Origin: Streptomyces sp. NBC_01707
Lineage (GTDB): Bacteria > Actinomycetota > Actinomycetes > Streptomycetales > Streptomycetaceae
Length of the DNA: 64,000 nt
Direction: 5' to 3'
NCBI RefSeq assembly: GCF_041438805.1
Contig: NZ_CP109190.1
Coordinates: 7,874,001-7,938,000 of the forward strand
Positions 9,385 through 19,192 of this stretch are shown in pieces. The notes beneath the pieces are model-generated. The model did no database searches and was not told the DNA's origin. It saw only the letters and a list, made by a program, of their open reading frames with translations. Each line of letters begins with the position of its first letter. Positions within the stretch are counted from its first letter, which is position 1. A program made the translations under genes and the position numbers.

Positions 9385-9388
<4 letters not shown>

Positions 9389-10056
9389 CCTGGTCCGAAA
9401 TGCAGCCACTGCTGTCCCAGGGAACCGTCGACACCCTCTACATGGTGCTGTGGTCCGCGGTCGTCACCGTTCTCGTCGGACTGCCGCTCGGCGTACTGCT
9501 GGTCCTCACCGACAAGGGTGGACTGCTCCAGAACACCGTGGTGAACAAGGTCGTCGGCGTGATCGTGAACATCGGCCGCTCGCTGCCGTTCATCATCCTG
9601 CTGATCGCTCTGATCCCCTTCACCACCTGGGTCGTCGGCACCTTCATCGGCCCGACCGCGATGATCGTGCCGCTCGCCGTCGGCGCCATCCCGTTCTTCG
9701 CCCGGCTCGTGGAGACGGCCGTCCGCGAGGTCGACCACGGGCTCGTCGAAGCCGTCCAGTCGATGGGCGGATCCATCCCGACGATCGTGCGGAAGGTCCT
9801 GCTGCCGCAGGCCCTGCCGTCGCTCGTCTCCGCGGTCACCACGACCGTCATCGTGCTCATCGGATACTCCGCGATGGCCGGTGCGGTCGGCGGCGAAGGG
9901 CTCGGCTCCAAGGCCGTCACCTACGGATTCCAGCGCTTCGACAACCAGTTCATGCTGATCACCGTCGCGCTGCTGGTCGTCATCGTGACCGTGGTCCAGC
10001 TGATCGGCGACGTGGCCGTGCGCCTGCTGGCCCGCCGGGGCCGCACCGCCTCCTGA
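9385..10056 (+). CDS. metI: Methionine ABC transporter permease
   Basis: A 223-residue MetI-type permease with five or six membrane segments. The BPD-transporter EAA loop reads VEAVQSMGGSIPTIVRKVLLPQ (about residues 120-141), which docks on the MetN Q-loop. The GTG start at 9385 overlaps the metN stop (GTGA), giving coupled translation. It is encoded between the ATPase and the lipoprotein, the usual metNIQ order. Confidence 0.95.
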
Positions 10057-10131
10057 GACCTTCACTCCGCTCACAAGCCCGAACTCCTTGTCCGGGCGCA
10101 CCACCCTCACCATCAGAAAGAGGCACTTTTC

Positions 10132-10998
10132 GTGCGTAAGAACATCAAGATCACCGCAGCTGCCGCCGCCACCGCCGCCCTCGCCTTCGGCCTCACCGCC
10201 TGCGGCACGTCGTCCGACCCGGCCTCCAAGAGCGAGACCGGCGCCAACGCCGACACCTCCAAGGCACTCGTCGTCGCCGCGTCCCCGACGCCGCACGCCG
10301 ACATCCTGAACTTCGTCAAGAAGAACCTGGCGGCCAAGGCGGGCCTCAAGCTGGAGGTCAAGGAGTTCACGGACTACGTCCTGCCGAACACCGCCACCGA
10401 GAACGGCCAGGTCGACGCCAACTTCTTCCAGCACCGGCCGTACCTCGACGACTTCAACAAGAAGAACAACACCCACATCGTCGCGGTCGCCAACGTGCAC
10501 CTGGAACCGCTCGGCCTCTACTCCAACAAGGTCAAGGACCTCAAGGACATCAAGGCCGGCCAGACCATCGCCGTACCGAACGACACCACCGACGAGGGCC
10601 GCGCCCTCCAGCTGCTCGCCGCGAACGGCCTGATCACCGTCAAGGACGGTGTCGGCACCAACGCCAAGATCAGCGACATCACGGACAAGAAGGGCCTGGA
10701 GTTCAAGGAGCTGGAGGCAGCAACCGTGCCCCGCGCCCTGAACGATGTCGACGCCGCCGTCATCAACGGCAACTACGCCATCCAGGCCAAGCTCAAGCCC
10801 GCCGAGGACGCCCTGGTGCTGGAGAAGGCGGACGGCAACCCGTACGCCAACCTCCTCGCCGTGAAGAAGGGCAACGAGAAGGACCCCCGCGTCGAGAAGC
10901 TCGTGAAGCTCCTTCACTCCGACGAGGTCAAGAAGTTCATCGAGGACACCTACCAGGGCTCGGTCATCCCCGACTTCGGTCCCCTCGTCAACTCCTGA
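10132..10998 (+). CDS. metQ: Methionine-binding lipoprotein
   Basis: A 288-residue NlpA/MetQ-family solute-binding lipoprotein. The signal peptide (MRKNIKITAAAAATAALAFG) ends in the lipobox LTAC, with the lipidated Cys at residue 24. The mature part has the typical family segments TPHADILNFV, FFQHRPYL and VAVANVHLEPLGLYS. The start is GTG 10132, 75 nt after metI. It captures methionine outside the membrane for MetNI. A strong hairpin follows. Confidence 0.95.
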   Translation: MRKNIKITAAAAATAALAFGLTACGTSSDPASKSETGANADTSKALVVAASPTPHADILNFVKKNLAAKAGLKLEVKEFTDYVLPNTATENGQVDANFFQHRPYLDDFNKKNNTHIVAVANVHLEPLGLYSNKVKDLKDIKAGQTIAVPNDTTDEGRALQLLAANGLITVKDGVGTNAKISDITDKKGLEFKELEAATVPRALNDVDAAVINGNYAIQAKLKPAEDALVLEKADGNPYANLLAVKKGNEKDPRVEKLVKLLHSDEVKKFIEDTYQGSVIPDFGPLVNS

Positions 10999-11023
10999 CA
11001 CCCGAACCGCACGAGCGTGGCCG

Positions 11024-11056
11024 AGCCCCGCGCACCCCACCCGGGTGCGCGGGGCT
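11024..11056 (+). terminator. Terminator of the metNIQ operon
   Basis: Perfect 14-bp GC-rich arms at 11024-11037 and 11043-11056 with a 5-nt loop, 26 nt after the metQ stop. There is no U-tract, as is usual for Streptomyces hairpin terminators. Confidence 0.85.
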
Positions 11057-11139
11057 CCGCCGTGCGCACCCGGCCATGCACAACATCCGCCCGATGCTGC
11101 ATGCTGTGCCTTTACACGGTCTTCGGCATGGAGCTGCGC

Positions 11140-11778
11140 ATGACTTCCACCTTTCCGTCCATCTCCATCAGCACGGATCGGTTGGTGCTGCGCCCGTTCG
11201 ACATGACGGACGTCCCCGCGTACATCGAGATGATGAACGACGAACTCGTCACCGCCTGGACGGAGGCGCCCCACCCCTACACCCAGGTCGACGCGGAACG
11301 CTGGGTCCGCCGGATCGCCCCCGCGCAGCGCACCGGCGGTGACGGAATCGTCTTCGCCGTCAGCGAGTTCCTCACCCAGCGGCTCGTCGGCTCGGTGCGG
11401 CTCCGGAACACCGACTGGCGCACCCTCGCCACCGAAGCCGCGTACATCACCGCCCCCTGGGCCCGCGGCGAGGGATACGCCACCGAGTCCCTGCTCGCCG
11501 TCGCCCAGTGGCTCTTCCGGGACCAGGGCTTCGAACGCATCGAACTGCGCACCGCCGCCGACAACACCGCCTCCCAGCAGGTCGCCCAGAAGCTCGGCTG
11601 CATCAGTGAAGGGGTCCTGCGCAACGCCCGGATAGCGAGGACCCAGACCGAGGACGGCGGCTGGACCGACATCAGGACCGATCTGATCGTCTGGGGGCTG
11701 CTTCCCGAGGACCTCGAAGGAGTCGCCGAGCAGCTGGCCGACGCGGGCGGCTACGGCACCTACAGCGACTGGAACTGA
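11140..11778 (+). CDS. GNAT acetyltransferase, RimJ/RimL-like
   Basis: A 212-residue acetyltransferase starting TSTFPSISISTDRLVLRPF, the standard N-terminus of the RimJ/RimL group that acetylates protein N-termini or small amines. The CoA-binding motif is TAPWARGEGYATESLLAVAQ (about residues 103-122), and motif B is NTASQQVAQKLGCISEG. ATG 11140 is preferred over 11128 because GGAG lies at 11130-11133. The gene is monocistronic. The substrate is not known. Confidence 0.87.
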   Translation: MTSTFPSISISTDRLVLRPFDMTDVPAYIEMMNDELVTAWTEAPHPYTQVDAERWVRRIAPAQRTGGDGIVFAVSEFLTQRLVGSVRLRNTDWRTLATEAAYITAPWARGEGYATESLLAVAQWLFRDQGFERIELRTAADNTASQQVAQKLGCISEGVLRNARIARTQTEDGGWTDIRTDLIVWGLLPEDLEGVAEQLADAGGYGTYSDWN

Positions 11779-11896
11779 CGCCGGAACCGACGCCGGGGAC
11801 CGCACCGGTCCGGTCCGGCCGGGGACCAGGTACTCTCACCCTGCCCGCCGCTCGTGGGCAGCCCCACCTGCGACAACTCCAGGAGACTGACGAAAG

Positions 11897-13132
11897 ATGG
11901 CCGACCGGGTCACGGTGATCGGCTGGGACGGCTCGCCACTGACCGCAGCGGCCGGGGCCGCGCTCTCGGCCGCCACCCTCGTCGCGGGCGCCGCCCACCA
12001 CCTCGCACTCCCCGAAGTCCCGGCGACCGCCGAACGGATCCGCCTCGGCTCCATCGACCTCGCCGCCCGCAGGATCGCCAGCCACCGCGGCAGCGCCGTG
12101 GTCCTCGCCGACGGCGACCCCGGCTTCTTCGGAGTCGTACGCAATCTCCGCGCACCCGAACACGGCCTGGAAGTCGAAGTCGTGCCTGCCGTGTCCGCCG
12201 TCGCGACCGCGTTCGCCCGCGCCGGAATGCCCTGGGAGGACGCCCAGATCGTCGTCGCCCACCCCCGCACCCTGCGCCGCGCCGTCAACGTCTGCCGGGC
12301 CCACCACAAGGTCGCCGTCCTCACCTCGCCCGGCGCGGGCCCCGCCGAACTCGCCCTGCTCCTCGAAGGCGTGCACCGCACCTTCGTCATCTGCGAGGAA
12401 CTCGGCACCGCACGCGAACAGGTCACCGTCGTCACCTCCGACAAGGCCGCCGACCACGTCTGGCGCGACCCGAACGTCGTGATCGTCATCGGTGGCGGCC
12501 CCGAGCAGCAGTCCACCGGCGGCGGCTCCTGGATCGCCGGCCGTCACCCCCAGGGTGTACGCGGCTGGGCACTGCCCTCGGAGGCCTACCCCGGCAGCGC
12601 GACGGACCCGGAAGGGGAGTCGGGCGAGGGCGAGTCCCCGGGGCTGCGGGCCGCCCAACTCGCCCGCCTCGGCCCGCGTACCGGCGACCTCGTCTGGGAC
12701 ATCGGCTCCGGAAGCGGAGCTCTTGCCGTGGAGGCGGCAGGGTTCGGCGCCGCGGTGCTGGCCGTCGACAGCGATCCGGACGCCTGCGCCCGGACGGCGG
12801 CCGCTGCCCGGGCCTTCGGCGTACAGCTCCAGGTCGTCCAGGGCCGCGCCCCGCACGTGCTGGAGCGGCTGCCGGAACCCGATGTCGTACGGATCGGCGG
12901 CGGCGGGGTCCCCGTCGTCACCGCTGTCGCCGACCGCAGGCCGGAACGGATCGTCACCCACGCGTCGACCCGGGACGAGGCCGAAGCGCTCGGTGCGGCA
13001 CTCGCCGAGAACGGCTACACCGTCGAGTGCGCCCTCCTCCAGTCCGTCGAACTCGACACGACCGCATGGTCGGAGCGCGAACGCTCGGTCGTGTTTCTGC
13101 TCTCAGCGCTGCGGTCGGACCTCGCCCCCTGA
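11897..13132 (+). CDS. cobL: Precorrin-6Y C5,15-methyltransferase (CbiE-CbiT fusion, CobL)
   Basis: A 411-residue bifunctional corrin methyltransferase. Residues about 1-200 form the CbiE-type tetrapyrrole methylase (VTVIGWDGSPL at the start, then SAVATAFARAG). After an acidic linker (about 235-250), residues ~255-411 form the CbiT-type SAM-dependent decarboxylating methyltransferase, with the SAM motif VWDIGSGSGALAVEAA. It methylates C5 and C15 and decarboxylates the C12 acetate side chain in cobalamin synthesis. AGGAG lies 12 nt before the ATG. The bluB-cobT fusion follows about 330 bp downstream. Confidence 0.92.
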   Translation: MADRVTVIGWDGSPLTAAAGAALSAATLVAGAAHHLALPEVPATAERIRLGSIDLAARRIASHRGSAVVLADGDPGFFGVVRNLRAPEHGLEVEVVPAVSAVATAFARAGMPWEDAQIVVAHPRTLRRAVNVCRAHHKVAVLTSPGAGPAELALLLEGVHRTFVICEELGTAREQVTVVTSDKAADHVWRDPNVVIVIGGGPEQQSTGGGSWIAGRHPQGVRGWALPSEAYPGSATDPEGESGEGESPGLRAAQLARLGPRTGDLVWDIGSGSGALAVEAAGFGAAVLAVDSDPDACARTAAAARAFGVQLQVVQGRAPHVLERLPEPDVVRIGGGGVPVVTAVADRRPERIVTHASTRDEAEALGAALAENGYTVECALLQSVELDTTAWSERERSVVFLLSALRSDLAP

Positions 13133-13465
13133 CCCGGTCGGTGTACGGCGCGGGGTAGGCTGGCCGATCGTTGTACCGCACCCGGCCGTTCGTCGCTTCG
13201 TTCGTCAATGTCCGGAAAAGGGGACCGTTTTGGACCCCGTTGTGGTACGGCGGACCCGGGGGATGCGCAACGTGGCGCAGTCCACAGCGAGCCGTGGCGG
13301 AACTACCTGCCGCGGCGGCGAACGGCCGCGAGAATGATGTGTGTCCGCGACCGATTCGTGCCGCGCGGCGAGCCCGCTCGTTCTTCATGACGAGCGCCGG
13401 CGTGCCGTGTTCGGGCGTCCCGGGCGAAGGGCCGAAGGAGCACTGACGATGGGCGAGGGGTACGC
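13133..13465 (+). other. 333-bp gap before the bluB-cobT gene
   Basis: A possible -10 hexamer, TAGGCT, is at 13156-13161, which would give a leader of about 300 nt. I looked for the cobalamin riboswitch core (B12 box and the upstream conserved blocks) and do not see it. Short open frames cross the region (for example one ending at 13446), but they lack RBSs and have Arg/Pro-rich translations. A real function for this leader is undetermined. Confidence 0.4.
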
Positions 13466-16400
13466 ATGAGTGACACCGGCCAGATCCCGGGCGAGGGACT
13501 GCCGGAGAACGCAGGCATGGTGGAGCAGCCGGGCAACCCCGCCCCGGGTGCGTACACCTTCCTCGCTCCCTCCGAGCATGCGTCCGAGGACGACGATCTT
13601 CTGCTGATGCCGAGCCCGCAAGGCGCCTGGAGCGAGCCCCAGGTCGCACCGGTCCCCGGTCAGCCGGTGGGCGGCGCCGTGCACGCACCGGCGCCGCTGG
13701 AGGGGCAGGCCGCCTACCAGGCGCAGCCGCAGGGCTACGTCGGTGGTGTGCAGACCGTGCAGGCCCAGGGAACCGTGCAGGTCCAGGAGGCACCGGACCC
13801 GGCCGTGTACGCCGTGCAGCAGGCCGTGGCAGGAGCGATGACCGAGACCGGGCAGGGCACGCACGAGTCCGGCGGTCGTGACTCGGGTGCCGTCGATCTC
13901 AATGGCGTACGCATGCCGGTACCGGCCTCCGTCGCCGCGCCGGTCGCGGCCGCCCCCGCGCGCCGGCCGCTGCACCGAGGCCCGGCCTCGGGCGAGTCGA
14001 CCCCGTCGTACGGTGGGACGCCGACCGGCGGTGTGGTCCGTTCGCTCGCCGACCGCGGACCCGCCGAGGCGCCGCAGAGCCCGATGCCCGCGCGGCACGC
14101 GGGACCGCCCACCACCGGTCCCGAGTACCTCGACCTGCCGGGCCCGCAGCTCGGCGAGATCCCGCCGCAGGTCGGCAGTCCGTGGGCGGCCCACGTACCG
14201 GAACAGGTCGCGGCGCCCGTGGCGGTCGAAACGGAAGCCGTGATCGCGGAAGCGGCCGCAGAAACGGTCGTCCCGGAGCCGGTCGCCGAGCCGGTACCGG
14301 TCGCCGAGCCGGTCGAGGCCGCACCGGAGGCCGTGTCGGCCGCTGCCGAGGCATCTGCGGACGGCGCATCGATGGGTCGGTTCGTGCCCGTGGAGGGATC
14401 CGTGCCGACGACTCCGCACCTGGCCCCGACGCCGGTCGTGGAGCAGGCCGTCGTGGAACACGCCGTGGTGGAGCAGGTCGCGCAGCCGGAAGCCGTCGTC
14501 GCGCCGGAACCCGTACCCGTTCCGGAGCCGCAGGCCCAGCCCGAGCAGGTCGCGATCGCCGTCGAGCCGGTACCGGCCCCGGTCGTCGAGACGCCCGAGA
14601 ACCCTGAGCCCGTCGCAGCCGCGCCTGCCGTGGCCGAAGTACCCGCGCCCGAACCCGTGGTCGCGCCCGAACCGGTGGCCGTACCCGAGCCCGTCGTCGT
14701 GACCGAACCCGACGCCGTACTCGTGGCCGCGCCGGAGCCGGTCGCCGTACTCGTGGCCGCGCCGGAGCCGGTCGCCGCTCCGGAGGAACCCGTCCTCGCG
14801 CCCGCCGCCGAAACGGCCCCGGAACCGGTTCTCGTGCTCGAGCCCGAGACCGGCCCCGAGGTCATCGAGACCCCGGACCTCACGCCCACCGACGCCGGCC
14901 TGTACATCGAGGCGACCGCGCCGGACCAGGAGCCCGAGGAGGCCCCGTTGGCCGAGGTGCCGGCCGACGAGGTGCCGCAGTCCGTGACGGAGACCCCCGA
15001 CCGAGCCGCCGCCTCCGGATACGACGACGCCGAGCGCGAAGCCGTGCTCCGGGTCATGCGCGAACGTCGCGACATCCGCAACGGCTTCCGCAGTGACCCC
15101 ATCCCGCACGAGGTGCTGCTCCGCGTCCTCGAGGCCGCGCACACGGCGCCCAGTGTCGGCCACTCGCAGCCCTGGGACTTCGTCGTCATCCGCTCCGCGG
15201 AGACCCGCCGCTCCATGCACGAACTGGCGCAGCGTCAACGTGACGCGTACGCCAAATCGCTGCCCAAGGGCCGGGCCAAGCAGTTCAAGGAACTGAAGAT
15301 CGAGGCCATCCTCGACACCCCGGTGAACATCGTCGTCACCGCCGACCCCACCCGCGGCGGCCGCCACACCCTCGGCCGGCACACCCAGCCCCAGATGGCC
15401 CCGTACTCCTCGGCGCTCGCCGTCGAGAACCTGTGGCTCGCCGCCCGCGCCGAGGGCCTCGGCGTCGGCTGGGTCAGCTTCTTCGACGAGCGCGAGATGG
15501 TCCGCGCCCTGGGCCTGCCCGAGCACCTCGAAGTCGTCGCGTACCTCTGTGTCGGTTATGTCGACGAGTTCCCCGAGGAGCCCGAGCTGATGCAGGCGGG
15601 CTGGTCCAAGCGGCGCCCGCTGTCCTGGGTCGTCCACGAGGAGACGTACGGTCGCCGCGCGCTGCCCGGCGAGGAGCCGCACGACCTGCTGCAGGAGACC
15701 ATCTCGAACATCCGTCCGCTGGACGCCAAGGCGCTCGGTGAGGCCTGGGAACGCCAGAAGCGGATGACCAAGCCGGCGGGTGCGCTCGGCATGCTCGAGA
15801 TCATCTCCGCGCAGCTGTCGGGGCTCTCCCGGATGTGCCCGCCGCCGATCCCGGAGCCCGCGGCTGTCGCGATCTTCGCCGGGGACCACGGGGTACACGC
15901 CCAGGGCGTCACCGCGTGGCCGCAGGAGGTCACCGGCCAGATGGTCGCCAACTTCCTCGGCGGCGGCGCGGTCTGCAACGCGTTCGCGGCCCAGGTCGGC
16001 GCCGAGGTATGTGTCGTCGACGTCGGCGTCGCCACGGAGCTGCCCGCGACCCCCGGCCTGCTGCCGCGCAAGGTGCGTGCGGGAACGGCCGACTTCACGA
16101 CCGGTCCGGCGCTCACCCGTGAAGAGGTCCTCGCGGCCATCGAGGTCGGCATCGAGACCGCCCGCGATCTGGTGGCGGCAGGCAACAAGGGCCTGCTCAC
16201 CGGTGAGATGGGCATCGCCAACACCACCGCCTCCGCCGCGCTGATCTGCGTGTACACGGGCATGGACCCGGCCGAGGTGACCGGTCGCGGCACCGGGATC
16301 AACGACGAGATGCACGCCCGCAAGGTCGACGTGGTCCGCCGTGCCCTCGAACTCCACCAGCCCGACCCGTCCGACCCGATCGGTGTACTTGCCGCGGTCG

Positions 16401-16735
16401 GTGGCCTGGAGCACGCCGCGATGGCGGGATTCCTGCTGGGCGGAGCGTCGCTGCGTACGCCCGTCGTCCTCGACGGGGTGAGCGCGGGCGCCGCGGCCCT
16501 GGTCGCCCGGGCGATCGCCCCCGAGGCCCTCGCCGCGTGCATCGCCGGTCACCGCAGCGCGGAGCCCGGCCATGTCGCCGCGCTCAACAAGCTGGGCCTG
16601 CGCCCGCTCGTCGACCTCGACCTCCGCCTCGGCGAGGGCACGGGTGCGCTGCTGGCGCTGCCGATCGTGCAGAGCGCGGCGCGGGCGATGCACGAGGTGG
16701 CGACGTTCGACTCGGCGGGCGTCACCGAGAAGTAG
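13466..16735 (+). CDS. cobT: BluB-CobT fusion with long low-complexity N-terminus
   Basis: A 1089-residue protein. Residues 1 to ~510 are Pro/Ala/Val/Glu-rich, with many EPV and APE repeats, including an imperfect tandem copy of VAVLVAAPEP near residue 420. Residues ~520-735 are a BluB-type flavin-destroying 5,6-dimethylbenzimidazole synthase (RRDIRNGFRSDPIP; APSVGHSQPWDF). Residues ~740-1089 are nicotinate-nucleotide:DMB phosphoribosyltransferase (FAGDHGV; TGEMGIANTT; the catalytic Glu region LRLGEGTGALLALP). One polypeptide would therefore make DMB and activate it as the lower ligand of cobalamin. ATG 13466 has GGCGAGGGG upstream. CobT alone is usually ~350 residues. Confidence 0.9.
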   Translation: MSDTGQIPGEGLPENAGMVEQPGNPAPGAYTFLAPSEHASEDDDLLLMPSPQGAWSEPQVAPVPGQPVGGAVHAPAPLEGQAAYQAQPQGYVGGVQTVQAQGTVQVQEAPDPAVYAVQQAVAGAMTETGQGTHESGGRDSGAVDLNGVRMPVPASVAAPVAAAPARRPLHRGPASGESTPSYGGTPTGGVVRSLADRGPAEAPQSPMPARHAGPPTTGPEYLDLPGPQLGEIPPQVGSPWAAHVPEQVAAPVAVETEAVIAEAAAETVVPEPVAEPVPVAEPVEAAPEAVSAAAEASADGASMGRFVPVEGSVPTTPHLAPTPVVEQAVVEHAVVEQVAQPEAVVAPEPVPVPEPQAQPEQVAIAVEPVPAPVVETPENPEPVAAAPAVAEVPAPEPVVAPEPVAVPEPVVVTEPDAVLVAAPEPVAVLVAAPEPVAAPEEPVLAPAAETAPEPVLVLEPETGPEVIETPDLTPTDAGLYIEATAPDQEPEEAPLAEVPADEVPQSVTETPDRAAASGYDDAEREAVLRVMRERRDIRNGFRSDPIPHEVLLRVLEAAHTAPSVGHSQPWDFVVIRSAETRRSMHELAQRQRDAYAKSLPKGRAKQFKELKIEAILDTPVNIVVTADPTRGGRHTLGRHTQPQMAPYSSALAVENLWLAARAEGLGVGWVSFFDEREMVRALGLPEHLEVVAYLCVGYVDEFPEEPELMQAGWSKRRPLSWVVHEETYGRRALPGEEPHDLLQETISNIRPLDAKALGEAWERQKRMTKPAGALGMLEIISAQLSGLSRMCPPPIPEPAAVAIFAGDHGVHAQGVTAWPQEVTGQMVANFLGGGAVCNAFAAQVGAEVCVVDVGVATELPATPGLLPRKVRAGTADFTTGPALTREEVLAAIEVGIETARDLVAAGNKGLLTGEMGIANTTASAALICVYTGMDPAEVTGRGTGINDEMHARKVDVVRRALELHQPDPSDPIGVLAAVGGLEHAAMAGFLLGGASLRTPVVLDGVSAGAAALVARAIAPEALAACIAGHRSAEPGHVAALNKLGLRPLVDLDLRLGEGTGALLALPIVQSAARAMHEVATFDSAGVTEK

Positions 16736-16971
16736 CGTCCGGGCGTACTCGGCCCCGCCGGCGCCTGAGGCAATGGGGCCGGGGCGGAGCCCGGGTTCCA
16801 GGAAGGGGTGGGTGGGGAAGAGCACCGCGCAGCGGCCCCCACCCGTCCCACCGGCCTGCCTCGCCGCACCCCGTATCGTGGACCCACACCGCACAAAACC
16901 GCACGTCACAGCCGCTCCATCGCCGTAGCGGCCCGCACGCACCCCGTATCGCCCGAGGAGCCCGCACCGCC

Positions 16972-18228
16972 ATGGCCGAGCACGCCGATCATCCCGCGTA
17001 CCCCGTCGGACTGCGCCTGAGCGGGCGCCGCGTCGTCGTTGTCGGCGGCGGTCAGGTGGCGCAGCGCCGCCTCCCCGCACTCATCGCTGCGGGCGCCGAC
17101 ATCACCCTCGTATCGCCGTCCGCGACGCCGTCCGTCGAGGCGATGGCTGACGCCGGTGAGATCCACTGGGAACGCCGCCGGTACGAGGACGGGGACCTCA
17201 CCGACACCTGGTACGCGCTCATCGCCTCCGACGACGCCACCGCGAACGAGGCCGCGTCCGCCGAGGCCGAGCGGACCCGCACCTGGTGCGTGCGCAGCGA
17301 CAACGCCGATGTCGCCACCGCCTGGACCCCGGCCACCGGCCGCAGCGAGGGCGTGACCGTCGCCGTCCTCTCCACCGACGCGCAAGGTCGCGACCCGCGC
17401 CACTCCGCCGCCGTCCGCGACGCCATCGTCGAGGGTCTGCGCGACGGCACGCTCGCCGCCCCGCACCACCGCACCCGCCCCACTCCCGGCGTATCCCTGG
17501 TCGGCGGAGGCCCCGGCGACCCCGACCTGATCACCGTGCGCGGGCGGCGCCTCCTCGCGGAGGCCGATGTCGTCATCGCGGACCGGCTCGGCCCGCGCGA
17601 CCTGCTCGACGAACTGCCGCCGCACGTCGAGGTGATCGACGCCGCGAAGATCCCGTACGGCCGCTTCATGGCGCAGGAGGCGATCAACCAGGCGCTCATC
17701 GAGCACGCCAAGGCGGGCAAGGCCGTCGTCCGGCTCAAGGGCGGCGACCCGTTCGTCTTCGGCCGGGGCATGGAGGAGGCACAGGCGCTCGCCGCCGAGG
17801 GCATCCCGTGCACCGTCGTCCCCGGCATCTCCAGCTCGATCTCCGTACCCGGCGCGGCCGGTATCCCCGTCACGCACCGCGGGGTCGCCCACGAGTTCAC
17901 CGTGGTGAGCGGCCATGTCGCCCCCGACGACGAGCGTTCGCTGGTCGACTGGGCGGCCCTCGCGCGGCTGCGTGGCACCCTCGTGCTGCTGATGGCCGTG
18001 GACAAGATCGGCGCCATCGCCAAGGCCCTCATCGCCCACGGCAAGGCGCCCGGGACACCGGTCGCCCTGATCCAGGAGGGCACCACGGCGGCACAGCGCA
18101 GGGTCGACGCGACCCTCGCGACCGTCGGCGAACGGGCCGCCGCCGAAGAGGTACGCCCCCCGGCCGTGATCGTCATCGGTGACGTCGTCGCGGTCGGTAC
18201 GGCCACCCTCCCGAACCCCGCCGAGTAA
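16972..18228 (+). CDS. cobA: Uroporphyrinogen-III C-methyltransferase, CysG-like
   Basis: A 418-residue two-part enzyme. Residues ~8-120 form a precorrin-2 dehydrogenase/siroheme-synthase-type NAD-binding domain (RRVVVVGGGQVAQRRLPALIAAG). Residues ~165-405 are SUMT: SLVGGGPGDPDLITVRG, KGGDPFVFGRG and VVPGISSSISVPG are intact. It makes precorrin-2, the branch point to cobalamin and siroheme, and may oxidise it to sirohydrochlorin. The start at 16972 has GAGGAG upstream. It is shorter than E. coli CysG (~457 residues). It sits downstream of cobT, so it serves the same pathway. Confidence 0.92.
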   Translation: MAEHADHPAYPVGLRLSGRRVVVVGGGQVAQRRLPALIAAGADITLVSPSATPSVEAMADAGEIHWERRRYEDGDLTDTWYALIASDDATANEAASAEAERTRTWCVRSDNADVATAWTPATGRSEGVTVAVLSTDAQGRDPRHSAAVRDAIVEGLRDGTLAAPHHRTRPTPGVSLVGGGPGDPDLITVRGRRLLAEADVVIADRLGPRDLLDELPPHVEVIDAAKIPYGRFMAQEAINQALIEHAKAGKAVVRLKGGDPFVFGRGMEEAQALAAEGIPCTVVPGISSSISVPGAAGIPVTHRGVAHEFTVVSGHVAPDDERSLVDWAALARLRGTLVLLMAVDKIGAIAKALIAHGKAPGTPVALIQEGTTAAQRRVDATLATVGERAAAEEVRPPAVIVIGDVVAVGTATLPNPAE

Positions 18229-18292
18229 CCAGCGGTAACGGATCTTCTTCCAAGCCGTTGGCACCACACACCGGACAAGGCAGTATCAACCT

Positions 18293-19192
18293 GTGGCAGA
18301 TCTCATCACCGTCGACGACCCCGACGACCCGCGCCTGCGCGACTACACGGGCCTGACCGACGTCGAACTCCGGCGCAGGCGTGAGCCCGCCGAGGGCCTC
18401 TTCATCGCCGAGGGTGAGAAGGTGATCAGACGCGCCAGGCACGCCGGGTACGAGATGCGGTCCATGCTGCTCTCGGCGAAATGGGTCGACCTGATGCGCG
18501 ACGTCATCGACGAGGTGCCGGCCCCGGTCTACGCGGTCAGCCCGGAGCTCGCCGAGCGCGTCACCGGCTACCACGTACACCGCGGCGCACTCGCCTCCAT
18601 GCAGCGCAAACCACTGCCGACGGCCGACGAACTGCTGACGACGACCCGCCGGGTCGGCGTCATGGAGTCGGTCAACGACGACACCGACATCGGCGCGGTG
18701 TTGCCTTCAGGTCTACCGGAGCGCGCTGGTCAACGTCGTATTGCGATCTTCGAGGACATCGTCGATCACGCCAATCTGGGGGCGGCCTTCCGCAATGCAG
18801 CGGCTCTGGGAGTGGACGCCGTGTTCCTCACCCCGAGCTGTGCCGACCCCCTTTATCGACGGGCCGTGAAGGTGTCGATGGGGGCTGTCCTCGCGGTCCC
18901 GTACGCCAGGTTCGAGTCATGGCCGCGTGACGCCGATGTCGTCCGGAAGCACGGCTTCGTGCTCGCGGCGCTCGCGCTCGCGGCGACGTCCATCACCCTC
19001 GACGAACTCGCCGGCCGCCGATACGAAAAGTTGGCCCTGATGCTGGGCACGGAGGGGGAGGGGTTGTCGGCCGGAGCGCTGCGGGCCGCCGATGAGCATG
19101 TACGCATTCCGATGGATGCTGGTGTCGACTCCCTGAACGTGGCCGCTGCCTCGGCTGTCGCTTTCTATGCCACCCGGCCGAGGTCTGACTGA
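18293..19192 (+). CDS. SpoU/TrmH-family RNA 2'-O-methyltransferase
   Basis: A 299-residue SPOUT-class RNA methyltransferase. Motif 1 (IVDHANLGAAFRNAAALGVDAVFL), motif 2 (LMLGTEGEGLS) and motif 3 (IPMDAGVDSLNVAAASAVAFY) form the knotted SAM-binding domain (about residues 145-295). An N-terminal RNA-binding region precedes it (FIAEGEKVIRRARHAGY). It methylates the 2'-OH of a guanosine or similar base in rRNA or tRNA; the exact target cannot be assigned. It starts at GTG 18293 and is monocistronic. Confidence 0.88.
   Translation: MADLITVDDPDDPRLRDYTGLTDVELRRRREPAEGLFIAEGEKVIRRARHAGYEMRSMLLSAKWVDLMRDVIDEVPAPVYAVSPELAERVTGYHVHRGALASMQRKPLPTADELLTTTRRVGVMESVNDDTDIGAVLPSGLPERAGQRRIAIFEDIVDHANLGAAFRNAAALGVDAVFLTPSCADPLYRRAVKVSMGAVLAVPYARFESWPRDADVVRKHGFVLAALALAATSITLDELAGRRYEKLALMLGTEGEGLSAGALRAADEHVRIPMDAGVDSLNVAAASAVAFYATRPRSD

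Noticed and set aside
13171..13446. A 91-codon ORF before bluB-cobT
   Set aside because: No RBS, Arg/Pro/Gly-rich translation, and it overlaps the expected leader.
13133..13465. Cobalamin riboswitch before the bluB-cobT gene
   Set aside because: The expected conserved B12-box and core blocks are not found by eye in the leader, despite the fitting gene context. A covariance-model search would settle it.
13385..17080. A 1231-codon minus-strand open frame
   Set aside because: It is the mirror of the bluB-cobT gene. Its translation is Arg/Gly/Asp-rich with no domain, while the plus strand has two full enzyme domains.
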